Positions 1 to 6,778 are shown, counted from the stretch's first letter. The stretch is 6,970 nucleotides of DNA from Sulfitobacter sp. (GCA_024636405.1 JAGXHC010000209.1:1-6970), one strand, 5' to 3'. The notes: generated from the letters alone by a model not told the origin. Translations and numbers: made by a program.

Positions 1-34
1 GGATAGCTGCCCATGGCCCTCGTCGATCATCTTA

Positions 35-56
35 GCCTCGGTGTCGACACCGAGGC
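35..56. repeat. Perfect 22-bp palindrome
   Basis: Bases 35-45 (GCCTCGGTGTC) are the exact reverse complement of bases 46-56, with no spacer. The core is GGTGTCGACACC. Perfect dyads of this size commonly bind dimeric regulators such as LacI or GntR types, but can also be recombination scars or foldback sequence. It sits just left of the broken transposase remnant. On the minus strand it precedes an ATG at 30 (GAGG five bases before it), so it could be an operator of a gene leaving the left edge. I cannot choose between these from the sequence. Confidence 0.5.
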
Positions 57-62
57 ATATGA

Positions 63-167
63 AAGCTGCAAAATGAGGCCTGACATATGACCGCACCTAA
101 AATTGGCGTCCGGGTTCTTAACCGGATGACTGAACTTGGTCGGTTGAACTTCCAACGCACCGCCTGA
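63..167 (+). pseudogene. IS5-family-like transposase C-terminal remnant
   Basis: The plus-strand frame ending at the TGA 165-167 reads KIGVRVLNRMTELGRLNF and a short tail. This resembles the C-terminal helix of IS5-family (ISL2/IS427-like) transposases, where an IGVxVLNRM pattern sits just before the end of the protein. The frame is broken by TGA at 81-83, and again by TGA at 60-62, with no recognisable transposase sequence further left. It is therefore a dead fragment, not a gene. A terminal-repeat-like sequence follows 37 bases after the stop, at the distance expected for the right end of such an element. The family is recognised by eye from a short stretch, so confidence is moderate. Confidence 0.5.
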
Positions 168-204
168 AATCCGTCTCGGGTAGGGCGCGTTCCGCGCTCA
201 AGTT

Positions 205-222
205 GATCTGTGCAACACGGCC
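205..222 (+). repeat. Candidate IS5-type right terminal inverted repeat
   Basis: GATCTGTGCAACACGGCC resembles the ends of many IS5-family elements, whose outer sequence on this strand is like GTTGCACAAAGCC (IS903 type: GGCTTTGTTG inward from the other side). It lies 37 bases after the transposase-like remnant in the correct orientation for the right end. The partner left end is not in the window, so it remains a candidate. Confidence 0.4.
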
Positions 223-240
223 CCACTTCATCACGAATTA

Positions 241-261
241 TTCGGGTTAGCTCTGCCCGAA
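241..261. repeat. Short stem-loop
   Basis: TTCGGG (241-246) pairs with CCCGAA (256-261) around a nine-base loop, directly abutting the larger inverted repeat at 262-310. Minus-strand transcripts leaving otnI would run through both. Neither is followed by a T run, so termination is possible but not shown. Confidence 0.35.
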
Positions 262-310
262 GGCTTTGTTGATGCCGTCGGGAGGCGGCATCCACGCAAT
301 CAGCAAAGCC
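262..310. repeat. 49-base imperfect inverted repeat with IS5-like ends
   Basis: GGCTTTGTTGAT (262-273) pairs with ATCAGCAAAGCC (299-310), with one G-T wobble. Inside it GATGCCG (271-277) pairs with CGGCATC (286-292), leaving an eight-base loop and a bulge at 293-298. The outer bases match the common IS5/IS903-type terminus GGCTTTGTTG, so it may be two abutting element ends or a miniature internally deleted element. It begins 26 bases after the otnI stop, so it may also act as an RNA hairpin ending or protecting the operon transcript. Confidence 0.45.
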
Positions 311-335
311 GCTTGATCGGAGCAGTCTGGTAAAT

Positions 336-1103
336 CTAAATAAAGCGCGCGTTTTCCAACCAGTACAACGACAAATTCGTTGGCCCTTGTGGTTTGTATT
401 CCGCCCCCAGTGGCATTGAATATCCAAGCTCATTGATCAGGTGAAAGATGTGGTCAAAGTTAACCTCACCATGATCAGGCGCGCCCCGATCGGGGACACT
501 TGCAAACTGGATATGGCCGATGTGGTCTTTCAGCTGCGCCAGCTTATGGGTCAGATCGCCCTCCATGAGCTGCACATGATAGCAATCAAACATCAGCTTT
601 AGGTTCGGAGCGCCCACTTCGGCAATGATAGCCGTGGCCTGATGTGTTGTTTGCAGGAAGTATCCGGGCGCGTCGTAGCGATTGAGCGGTTCGATCAGGA
701 CAGAAATACCCTTGGCCGCAGCGAGAGCACAGGCGTATTGCAGATTGTCGACAAAGATTTTATGCGCTTCAGCGCCGGTTGCGAAGCCTGCCATAACATG
801 GACGTTGCGCGCACCGATGGCGTCACCGTAGGCCACCGCCTGATCAATTGCAGCGCGGGCCTCTGTGATACGGTCCGGCAATGCAGACAAGCCGTTGTCA
901 CCCGCAGCAACATCACCCCGCGATGTGTTTAACCCCAGCATCGGCAGCTTAGTCTCTATCAAGGCGGCTTTGACCCGCGCGGAATCAAAATCATAGGGCC
1001 AATGGCACTCAACAGCGTCAAATCCAGCCGATTTTGCAGCTCGAATGGCGTCAGGCAGCGCCAGTTCTCTCCACAGAAAACCCAAGTTCGCGGAAAACTG
1101 CAT
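336..1103 (-). CDS. otnI: 2-oxo-tetronate isomerase (hydroxypyruvate isomerase-like)
   Basis: OtnI moves the keto group of 2-oxo-tetronate to C3, producing the OtnK substrate. It is a TIM-barrel enzyme of the xylose isomerase-like family close to hydroxypyruvate isomerase (Hyi). From the ATG at 1103 it is 255 residues, the normal length. The expected metal and catalytic residues are Glu138 in IEPLN, Asp173 and His176 in FDCYH, Gln199 in HIQF and Glu235 in GAEYKP. An ATG at 1115 would add MGRL. I prefer 1103 because it forms a TGATG overlap with the otnC stop, has GGGA six bases upstream, and matches the usual Hyi-type start MxFSANLGFL. It is the last operon gene, and no gene follows on this strand for more than 300 bases. 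Hyi is the main alternative. Confidence 0.92.
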   Translation of the reverse strand: MQFSANLGFLWRELALPDAIRAAKSAGFDAVECHWPYDFDSARVKAALIETKLPMLGLNTSRGDVAAGDNGLSALPDRITEARAAIDQAVAYGDAIGARNVHVMAGFATGAEAHKIFVDNLQYACALAAAKGISVLIEPLNRYDAPGYFLQTTHQATAIIAEVGAPNLKLMFDCYHVQLMEGDLTHKLAQLKDHIGHIQFASVPDRGAPDHGEVNFDHIFHLINELGYSMPLGAEYKPQGPTNLSLYWLENARFI

Positions 1104-1747
1104 CAGTCGTCCCATTCAACATTAAAATGTGTAACAAGATCGCGCACCTGCGCCTCATTCAGCATGCGTGCAGGGATGCCACGCATCAGCATGGCAAGGC
1201 GCGCGGTGTCTTCAAGTTCTTCAATGGCATTGCACGCGGCCTCCACGTCCTTGCCCGCCACAACCGGTCCGTGATTTGCCAGCATCACCGCAGACCGCTT
1301 TCCCGCGAGCCCGCGCACGGCCTCCCCCATTGCGGAATCGCCGGGTCGAAAAAACGGCAACAGCTTCACCCGCCCGAGTTTCATGATCGCATAGGGCGTC
1401 ACGGGCGGCAGAAAGTTATCGGCGTCCACATCCGGCATCATCGACCACGCGACCGAATGGCACGAATGTAGATGTACAACCGCCCCAGCCGTGCTGCGGG
1501 TGTCGTAAAACGCGGCGTGCAGGGGCATTTCCTTTGTGGGCGGATCGCCTCCGATCAGCGCCCCTTTGGCATCGAAATGCGACAGGCGGGCAGGGTCGAG
1601 CCTGCCAAAACTGGTGCCTGTGGGCGAGACAAGAAGCTCGCCGTCCTCGGTGCGCGCAGAAATATTGCCCGTGCTGCCGCCCGTCAGGCCGCGATCAAAC
1701 ATTGATTTTGCTAAAAGGCATATCTGTTCGCGCAGGGCAGTGCTCAT
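1103..1747 (-). CDS. otnC: 3-oxo-tetronate 4-phosphate decarboxylase (class II aldolase family)
   Basis: OtnC decarboxylates 3-oxo-tetronate 4-phosphate to dihydroxyacetone phosphate and CO2, the last step of the pathway. The 214-residue protein belongs to the zinc-dependent class II aldolase/adducin family related to L-fuculose-phosphate aldolase. Visible landmarks are the phosphate-binding loops GGSTGNIS (23-30) and SPTGTSFG (41-48), and acidic Glu73 in KEMPLH, the usual catalytic position. The zinc ligands are His92 and His94 in VHLHSCHS, with His159 in ANHGPVVAG. The ATG at 1747 overlaps the otnK stop (ATGA), and the TGA overlaps the preferred otnI start (TGATG). By itself the family would also fit fuculose- or ribulose-phosphate aldolase/epimerase. 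The otnK-otnC-otnI set makes the assigned reaction the best reading. Confidence 0.92.
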   Translation of the reverse strand: MSTALREQICLLAKSMFDRGLTGGSTGNISARTEDGELLVSPTGTSFGRLDPARLSHFDAKGALIGGDPPTKEMPLHAAFYDTRSTAGAVVHLHSCHSVAWSMMPDVDADNFLPPVTPYAIMKLGRVKLLPFFRPGDSAMGEAVRGLAGKRSAVMLANHGPVVAGKDVEAACNAIEELEDTARLAMLMRGIPARMLNEAQVRDLVTHFNVEWDD

Positions 1748-2988
1748 GTCGTTGTTCCACCCAGAATTGCGGCTGCTTTCTCAAAGTAGTCGACACTTCC
1801 AAAGTTGCCCGACTTCAACGCCAACACAAGCCCGTCGCGTGCCCGCAGCGCAGGTACACCCGGATCAATCTCTGGCCCGATTTCAAGCTGCGTAAGTGAC
1901 AACCCTTCAACCACGGCACCAGAGGTTTCTCCGCCAGCAGTCAGCAACTTTCCTACCCCCGTTTCGGTACATATCCGTGCAACGTCAGCAAAGAATTGCT
2001 CGAATTTTTCGGCACTCTGGTCGCGACCATATTTGACTTGGGCAGCGCCAACCGCGTCTGGATCGGCAGAGCTATATACCAGCGGCAATCCTTCCGCGCT
2101 CAGCACCCAATCTGCAGCAGTTTGCGCGGTGATTTGCCCGCCAAACAACATATCTGCGTTCACTTCCATAGACGGGTGTGATGTTTTGTGATGCGCGATC
2201 TGGCCGCGTGTCGCGATGGAGCATGACCCTGAGAGAACGACACATTTCCCGTGCTCGCCTGTCCACGCCGCGCTGTCTTGTGCGGCAATGCCGAAGTTTG
2301 CAGGTAATCCGAGTGCGGCACCCGATCCGCCTGTTACCAGCTTGAGCCCCTTGGCCGCCGCACCAATCTGCATCAGGTCGGCGTCCTGCAAGGCATCAAC
2401 GACGATAAGCCGTCTGCCTGCCGCAGCTTCGCTCTCAAGGCGGGCGCGAATGGCCTGGGCGCCTGACAACACGGTGGTCGCGTCCACATGGCCCACGGGC
2501 CCTTTTGATTGCGCGGCCAGAACGCGTCTGATGTCAGGGTCCGTCATTGGCGTGAGCGGGTGGTTCTGCATACCACTTTCGCTCAATAAAGCGTCTTTCA
2601 CAAACAGATGACCCTGATAGATGGACCGACCTGTACCGGGAAATGCGGGGCACACGATGACGCTGCGCGCTTCCAAAGCGTCGGCCAAAGCCTCGGCAAC
2701 AGGGCCAATGTTACCCTGTGCCGTGCTGTCGAAGGTTGAACAATATTTGAAATAGATCTGCGCGCAGCCCTGTGCCAGCAACCAGTCAAGAGCCTTGAGC
2801 GATTGCGCAATGGCATCTGCCGCAGGAATGGACCGCGTTTTCAGTGACACAACACCGGCTTGTATCTCTGTATCCGCAGCGCCATCCGGTACACCACTGT
2901 ATTGCACCGTGCGCATGCCGACCTTGGCCAGCGTATTAGCCAGATCGCTGGAGCCAGTAAAATCGTCCCCAATGCAACCCAGCAACAT
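1744..2988 (-). CDS. otnK: 3-oxo-tetronate kinase (four-carbon acid sugar kinase, former DUF1537)
   Basis: OtnK uses ATP to phosphorylate C4 of 3-oxo-tetronate, giving 3-oxo-tetronate 4-phosphate in the cytoplasm. The 414-residue protein shows both halves of the family. The N-terminal sugar-acid domain has GDDFTGSSD (7-15), KYCSTFDST (81-89) and CPAFPGTGR (113-121). The C-terminal nucleotide-binding domain has VTGGSGAALG (218-227), VLSGSCS (251-257), TAGGETSGAVV (350-360), EIDPGVPAL (373-381) and LKSGNFG (391-397). A purine-rich GGGGGA precedes the ATG at 2988, which shares a base with the ltnD stop. Its own TGA overlaps the otnC ATG by four bases. Related kinases act on 2-oxo-tetronate or D-threonate, but otnC and otnI next door favour the 3-oxo-tetronate role. 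Confidence 0.93.
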   Translation of the reverse strand: MLLGCIGDDFTGSSDLANTLAKVGMRTVQYSGVPDGAADTEIQAGVVSLKTRSIPAADAIAQSLKALDWLLAQGCAQIYFKYCSTFDSTAQGNIGPVAEALADALEARSVIVCPAFPGTGRSIYQGHLFVKDALLSESGMQNHPLTPMTDPDIRRVLAAQSKGPVGHVDATTVLSGAQAIRARLESEAAAGRRLIVVDALQDADLMQIGAAAKGLKLVTGGSGAALGLPANFGIAAQDSAAWTGEHGKCVVLSGSCSIATRGQIAHHKTSHPSMEVNADMLFGGQITAQTAADWVLSAEGLPLVYSSADPDAVGAAQVKYGRDQSAEKFEQFFADVARICTETGVGKLLTAGGETSGAVVEGLSLTQLEIGPEIDPGVPALRARDGLVLALKSGNFGSVDYFEKAAAILGGTTT

Positions 2989-3872
2989 CAGCTATCCCCC
3001 GGCAGGGTTACGCCACCGGCGCGGGCGAAGTATTTGGCGATCGCGGCGTCGTCTTCATCGCCCAATCCCGCCTCGGATGCCGCGCGGAACTGCGCCAGCG
3101 CGTTGGAGGATATCGGGACGGGCAGGGAGGAGGATGCTGCGATGTCTGCCACGATGCCGAGGTCTTTGAGCCAGATGTCTACTTTTGAACGGGGGGTGTA
3201 ATCGGCGTCTACAACATGGGGACCGCGGTTTTCGAACATCCACGAAGTGCCAGCAGAGACAGAGACGACCTGCATCACCTGCGCAGGCGTCAACCCTTGG
3301 GACGCGCCAAACGCCATCGCCTCGCCCATGGCGGCGATATGAACACCTGCGAGCAGCTGGTTTACTGCTTTCATGGCCGAACCTGGTCCTGCATGGTCGC
3401 CTAATCGGTGCACGGTCTCGGCCATCGCTTCCAGCGCTGGATCAGCGGCTGTAAATGCGGCAGCACTGCCCGCCGCCATCATCGAGAGCTGCCCGGCGGC
3501 GGCTTTGATTGCTCCGCCAGAGATAGGTGCATCAAGGTAGAGCAAACCCATGTCTGCCGCCTGCGCCTCCATCTCCGCTGCAAAACTGGGCGAGACGGTT
3601 GCGCAAGAGATGATCACGCCGCCCGAACGCAAACGCTTGGCCACCCCCTGTTCGCCGAAGAGGACCGCGCGCGTCTGGTCAGCATTAAGCACCGCACTGA
3701 CAACTGCGTCGGCCTGCGGCGTGCCATCCCCGAACGTGGCGCCGCCCTGCGCCACCAGCATATCGATCCGCGTCGCCGCAGGATCAAAGCCGCGGACGCT
3801 GTGTCCCGCCTTAACAAGGCTGACCGCCATTCCAAGACCCATCGAGCCGAGGCCTACAAAATCAATCAACAT
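2988..3872 (-). CDS. ltnD: L-threonate dehydrogenase (beta-hydroxyacid dehydrogenase family)
   Basis: LtnD oxidises L-threonate with NAD+ to 2-dehydro-L-erythronate, the entry step for L-threonate, a breakdown product of vitamin C. The 294-residue protein has the beta-hydroxyacid dehydrogenase layout. It shows the NAD-binding loop GLGSMG (7-12), with Asp30 after the second strand, which usually favours NAD over NADP. It also has the substrate-binding segment DAPISGG (114-120), the catalytic-lysine motif GSAMKAVNQ (Lys168, Asn171) and KDLG (236-239). GGAG stands eight bases before the ATG at 3872, within the end of dctM. The TGA overlaps the otnK ATG by one base (TGATG). The fold alone would fit 3-hydroxyisobutyrate or tartronate semialdehyde reductases. 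Adjacency to otnK, otnC and otnI is what points to threonate. Confidence 0.87.
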   Translation of the reverse strand: MLIDFVGLGSMGLGMAVSLVKAGHSVRGFDPAATRIDMLVAQGGATFGDGTPQADAVVSAVLNADQTRAVLFGEQGVAKRLRSGGVIISCATVSPSFAAEMEAQAADMGLLYLDAPISGGAIKAAAGQLSMMAAGSAAAFTAADPALEAMAETVHRLGDHAGPGSAMKAVNQLLAGVHIAAMGEAMAFGASQGLTPAQVMQVVSVSAGTSWMFENRGPHVVDADYTPRSKVDIWLKDLGIVADIAASSSLPVPISSNALAQFRAASEAGLGDEDDAAIAKYFARAGGVTLPGDS

Positions 3873-3875
3873 AGT

Positions 3876-5156
3876 CTATTCTCCAAATACCCATTCGACA
3901 GGCCAAAGTGTAATGGCAGGAACATATGTGATGACCATAAGCGCAGCAAACACAGTCAGAACGAACCACACCAGCTGGGGAATGATCTTTTCCACTTTTA
4001 GGTTTGCCACAGCACAAGCGGCAAATAGGTTCACCCCCAGCGGCGGGGTGATCATCCCCAATGCGAGGTTCACCACGATGATCAAGCCGAAATGCACCGG
4101 ATCAACACCATAGCTCAGAGCGATGGGTGTCAGGATCGGGGCCAGTACGAGAATCGCTGCCGACGTCTCGATGAACATACCGACGATGAGCAGCAGGAAG
4201 TTCACAGCCAGCAAGAATGCGATTCGGCTGTCGAAGATGTCTTTGAACCATGCGGCGATCTCATTGGGGAGGCCCGAGCGAGTGATCAGGAAGGAAAACA
4301 GCGATGCCGCAGAAATGATAATCATTATCGCAGAGGTTGAGATGATCGTGTTCTTGAGGATTTCCGGCAGGTCGCTGAACTTCAGTTCTTTATAAAGGAC
4401 CATTCCGACGATCAAAGCGGCGGCAACGGCGGCGGCGCTGGCCTCGGTCGGGGTGAAAATACCTGAGTAGATTCCGCCAAGAATGACAACAGGCACCATC
4501 AGCGCGGGCAACGCCGACTTGAGCGCCGCAGAGGGGGAGGCGCGGTCCATGCCGTCTTCCATGCCAATGCCGCGCAACCGGCAGATCACAAGCACGAGCG
4601 CCATAAGGGATACCGCAACAACCAGGCCGGGGCCGAGGCCCGCCACGAACAACTTCCCGATAGAGGTGTCAGTGGAGACGCCGTAGAGGATGAGTGGAAT
4701 AGATGGCGGGATCAGCACACCCAGCTCAGCGGAGGAAGCCTGAATGGAAGCCGCAAGTGGTTTGGGATAATGATGCTTGACCATTGCCGGAATAAGGATC
4801 GCACCAATGGCGAACGTCGTCGCGACCGAAGAGCCGGAGACAGAGGCAAACAGCATACAGGTTAGCACGCAGGTGCAGGCGAGCCCGCCCTGAATACCAC
4901 CCACCAGCGATTTGGCCAGCTCAACCAGACGATGTGAGATGCCACCCGCAGACATGAGATTACCGGCAAGGATAAACAGCGGGATCGCCATGAGCGGGAA
5001 GCTGTCGATGCCGGTAAACATGCGTTGTGCCACCAGTAGCAATGGCAGGTTCCCCTGCGCCTCGATGCCGATGACAGAGGCAAGACCGATCGCAACTGCA
5101 ATGGGCACGCCAAGGATAAAGAGAATTGCAAGCGATAGGCCGAGGGCGCTGTTCAT
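3876..5156 (-). CDS. dctM: TRAP transporter large permease subunit
   Basis: This is the large membrane subunit, the transport-catalysing channel of the TRAP importer, with 426 residues and about a dozen hydrophobic segments throughout. Motifs typical of DctM appear in order: DSFPLMAIPLFILAGNLM (51-68), SGSSVATTFAIG (107-118), LIPPSIPLILYG (148-159), GGIYSGIFTPTEA (227-239), GMFIETSAAILVLAPIL (326-342) and GMITPPLGVNLF (367-378). GGAGG lies seven bases before the ATG at 5156, inside the end of dctQ, and the start overlaps the dctQ stop by one base. Its TAG stop is only three bases before the ltnD start. Complete, with no sign of damage. Confidence 0.97.
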   Translation of the reverse strand: MNSALGLSLAILFILGVPIAVAIGLASVIGIEAQGNLPLLLVAQRMFTGIDSFPLMAIPLFILAGNLMSAGGISHRLVELAKSLVGGIQGGLACTCVLTCMLFASVSGSSVATTFAIGAILIPAMVKHHYPKPLAASIQASSAELGVLIPPSIPLILYGVSTDTSIGKLFVAGLGPGLVVAVSLMALVLVICRLRGIGMEDGMDRASPSAALKSALPALMVPVVILGGIYSGIFTPTEASAAAVAAALIVGMVLYKELKFSDLPEILKNTIISTSAIMIIISAASLFSFLITRSGLPNEIAAWFKDIFDSRIAFLLAVNFLLLIVGMFIETSAAILVLAPILTPIALSYGVDPVHFGLIIVVNLALGMITPPLGVNLFAACAVANLKVEKIIPQLVWFVLTVFAALMVITYVPAITLWPVEWVFGE

Positions 5157-5659
5157 TATGTGTCCTCCGCATTGCGCGCGATCAGCCAGTCACCTTGAAC
5201 TGCGCGCACCATGGAGGCGACAACAGCGATCAGGATAAACGCTGAGCCTACAGGCAAGGCTCCGTAGACCCAAGCAATGGATATCTCAAGTGCGGACAGG
5301 CTTTGTGGAATTACCCGCAGCGTCATCAGATAGCCTTGCCACAGCAGAACCGAGAAAAAGATCAAAGAGCCGAGATTGGCAAACAGAAAAACGCCGATGC
5401 CGAGTCGCGGGGGCAGCGCGTTCTGGATCACATCAACTGAAATCATGGCACCGTGCCGAAACGCAACAGCGACCCCCAGAAATACTGACCAGATCATCGA
5501 AGAGCGGGTGATGACCTCCGACCACGTTGACGGCGCACCAAAGGCAAAGCGGGTTATGACTTGATAAAGCGCCAAAGCGGCCGCAAGGACCAGAAAAGCG
5601 ATGGACAGGCGTTGTGCCAAGCCGGTCGTGAAGTTTTCAAGACGCAGGAAATAGCGCAT
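5156..5659 (-). CDS. dctQ: TRAP transporter small permease subunit
   Basis: This is the small integral membrane subunit that pairs with DctM to take substrate from DctP into the cytoplasm using an ion gradient. It has 167 residues, normal for DctQ. Four hydrophobic segments are visible, roughly 17-36, 50-66, 85-108 and 126-150. Family features are TWSEV (45-49) at the start of the second segment and FRHGAMISVDV (67-77) after it. GAGG stands seven bases before the ATG at 5659. The gene follows dctP after 78 bases containing a strong hairpin. Its TAA stop shares one base with the dctM start (TAATG), so the two are probably translationally coupled. The family call is firm; nothing in this subunit informs on the substrate. 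Confidence 0.93.
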   Translation of the reverse strand: MRYFLRLENFTTGLAQRLSIAFLVLAAALALYQVITRFAFGAPSTWSEVITRSSMIWSVFLGVAVAFRHGAMISVDVIQNALPPRLGIGVFLFANLGSLIFFSVLLWQGYLMTLRVIPQSLSALEISIAWVYGALPVGSAFILIAVVASMVRAVQGDWLIARNAEDT

Positions 5660-5699
5660 GGCACGACCTCATGTGTGGGGAGCAGGAGAATGGCGGGGG

Positions 5700-5727
5700 G
5701 GCAGGCGCGACATCATCCGCGCCTGCC
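5700..5727 (-). promoter_or_regulatory. Strong intercistronic hairpin between dctP and dctQ
   Basis: Ten perfectly paired bases, GGCAGGCGCG and CGCGCCTGCC, flank an eight-base loop. It begins 10 bases after the dctP stop and lies 40 bases before the dctQ start. On the transcribed strand it is followed by a C-rich run, not a U tract, so it does not look like a full intrinsic terminator. Stable hairpins just after binding-protein genes are known in many transporter operons. There they protect the upstream message from 3' exonucleases, or cause partial termination, so that far more binding protein than membrane subunit is made. That role here is inferred from the position. Confidence 0.75.
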
Positions 5728-5737
5728 GATGGTGCGA

Positions 5738-6709
5738 TTACTCGACTGCCTGAATGCGCTCGACCATCTCGGGGCCGTACTGATCCGTATAGATCGCATA
5801 GGACGCCTGTGCCAATTCGGCAAACGGTGCTTTGTCGATGTCGGTGACGACTTCCATGCCGTTCTCGATCAGCAACGCAACGCCGATTTCTTCCAGACGG
5901 TTTACTTCGGCACGTGTAGCCGCAGCGGAGGCTTTGGCCGCTTCCATGAACCAACCGCGCTGCTCATCGCTCAGACCGTCCAGCAGAATGGGCGAGCCCA
6001 GAACAACAGCTGGCGAATAGACGTGACCGGTAAGCGAGACATGGCCCTGTACTTCCCAGAACTTGGAGGCGGTGATCACGGTGACAGGGTTTTCCTGACC
6101 GTCAACCACACCTTGCTGCAACGCGGTGAACAGCTCGGGGAAGGCCATCGGCGTGGGCGCAGCACCCATCCTTGAGAAGGCTTCCATGTGGACTTTGTTT
6201 TCCATCGTGCGCAGCTTCAACCCCTCCAGATCGGCAGGTGTGCGCACGGGGCGCTGGGAGTTGGTCACATGGCGAAAGCCGTTCTCGGACCATGCCAGAC
6301 CGACGAGTTGGTTCTCGTTGATCTTGCCCAACAATTCCTGACCGATATCGCCGTCCAGCACGTTGCGCGCATGGTCGTAGTCGCGAAACAGAAACGGCAG
6401 GTCGAGGGCAAAGACTTCTGGTACGAAGTTGCCAAGCGGACCAGTGGATGTGATCACCACATCCATGGAGCCGATTTGCAGACCCTCGATCATGTCACGC
6501 TCGCCGCCCAATTGACCTGCGGGTGCTTGTGAGCCAGTGAATTCGCCACCGGAAAGCTCGGTCAATGTGTCGATGAACGCCTGCGCGCCGATGCCATAGT
6601 GTGAGGCTTCGGACGTGGCGTGGCCGACAACGATGTTGCGCTCAGCGTAGGCCGTGGTTCCGGCCAACATGGCAATCGCGCTCGCAAAGACGAAGGTAGT
6701 ATGTTTCAT
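5738..6709 (-). CDS. dctP: TRAP transporter substrate-binding protein (probable four-carbon sugar acid)
   Basis: This is the periplasmic binding protein of a TRAP importer; it captures a carboxylate and delivers it to the DctQM membrane pair. It is 323 residues, the usual DctP length. Residues 1-22 form a signal peptide (MKH, hydrophobic core, cleavage after AYA). Family landmarks are GQLGGERDMIEGLQIG (66-80), GFRHVTNSQRP (144-154), LKLRTM (165-170) with the expected carboxylate-binding Arg167, and GVVDGQENP (200-208). I chose the ATG at 6709 because GGGAGGA lies 7 bases before it. An in-frame TTG at 6724 would put the ribosome site inside the gene and add MGGTK before the signal peptide. It is the first transporter gene, 69 bases after denD, and is followed by a strong hairpin. 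The ligand is inferred to be D-erythronate and/or L-threonate from the neighbours; the sequence does not prove it. Confidence 0.95.
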   Translation of the reverse strand: MKHTTFVFASAIAMLAGTTAYAERNIVVGHATSEASHYGIGAQAFIDTLTELSGGEFTGSQAPAGQLGGERDMIEGLQIGSMDVVITSTGPLGNFVPEVFALDLPFLFRDYDHARNVLDGDIGQELLGKINENQLVGLAWSENGFRHVTNSQRPVRTPADLEGLKLRTMENKVHMEAFSRMGAAPTPMAFPELFTALQQGVVDGQENPVTVITASKFWEVQGHVSLTGHVYSPAVVLGSPILLDGLSDEQRGWFMEAAKASAAATRAEVNRLEEIGVALLIENGMEVVTDIDKAPFAELAQASYAIYTDQYGPEMVERIQAVE

Positions 6710-6715
6710 TTTGGT

Positions 6716-6722
6716 TCCTCCC
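6716..6722 (-). promoter_or_regulatory. Ribosome binding site of dctP
   Basis: On the minus strand GGGAGGA is followed by seven bases (ACCAAA plus overlap) and then the ATG at 6709. It is the strongest Shine-Dalgarno sequence in the window. It settles the start of dctP, because the in-frame TTG at 6724 overlaps the site itself. Confidence 0.85.
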
Positions 6723-6746
6723 AAGGTGATGTATTGTCTTTTTTGC

Positions 6747-6764
6747 CCCGAGCTGTTGCACGGG
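6747..6764 (-). other. Small imperfect hairpin in the dctP leader
   Basis: Between denD and dctP the minus strand reads CCCG-T-GC-AACA-GC-T-CGGG: two GC-rich stem segments around a T/T mismatch with a four-base AACA loop. An A-rich run follows it towards dctP. It has no T tract in the direction of the operon, so it is not an intrinsic terminator for denD. It may be an RNA processing or stability element, or chance. I saw no convincing -35/-10 pair in the rest of the 69-base gap, so whether dctP has its own promoter is undecided. Confidence 0.3.
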
Positions 6765-6778
6765 ATTTGTGCCTGTAA

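Larger units (their letters stand above)
1..335. other. Gene-free left end with insertion-sequence debris
   Basis: Beyond otnI I find no intact gene on either strand. The stretch holds a perfect 22-bp palindrome, a broken transposase-like tail, a terminal-repeat-like sequence and two hairpins, each listed separately. A minus-strand reading frame that starts inside otnI and runs to about base 32 gives a Cys/Arg-rich product with no family motifs, and I do not count it as a gene. No clear intrinsic terminator for the operon (hairpin plus T run on the minus strand) is visible. Confidence 0.6.

Noticed and set aside
32..433. 133-codon minus-strand frame overlapping the end of otnI
   Set aside because: Its product is Cys/Arg-rich with no motif or domain, it overlaps a well-supported gene in another frame, and it runs through the IS debris.
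3408..4001. 197-codon plus-strand frame opposite ltnD and dctM
   Set aside because: It is antisense to two clearly conserved genes and its composition (Arg/His/Cys-rich) is typical of a shadow frame in GC-rich DNA.
5561..6175. 204-codon plus-strand frame opposite dctP and dctQ
   Set aside because: It runs antisense through the dctP-dctQ hairpin and both coding regions, and shows no recognisable domain.
6710..6724. TTG at 6724 as the dctP start
   Set aside because: It would place the strong GGGAGGA site inside the coding region and add residues ahead of a normal signal peptide. The ATG at 6709 fits better.
6739..6764. Hairpin plus homopolymer run upstream of dctP as an intrinsic terminator
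   Set aside because: In the operon direction the run after the stem is A, not T. In the opposite direction the T run comes before the stem. Neither orientation makes a standard terminator.
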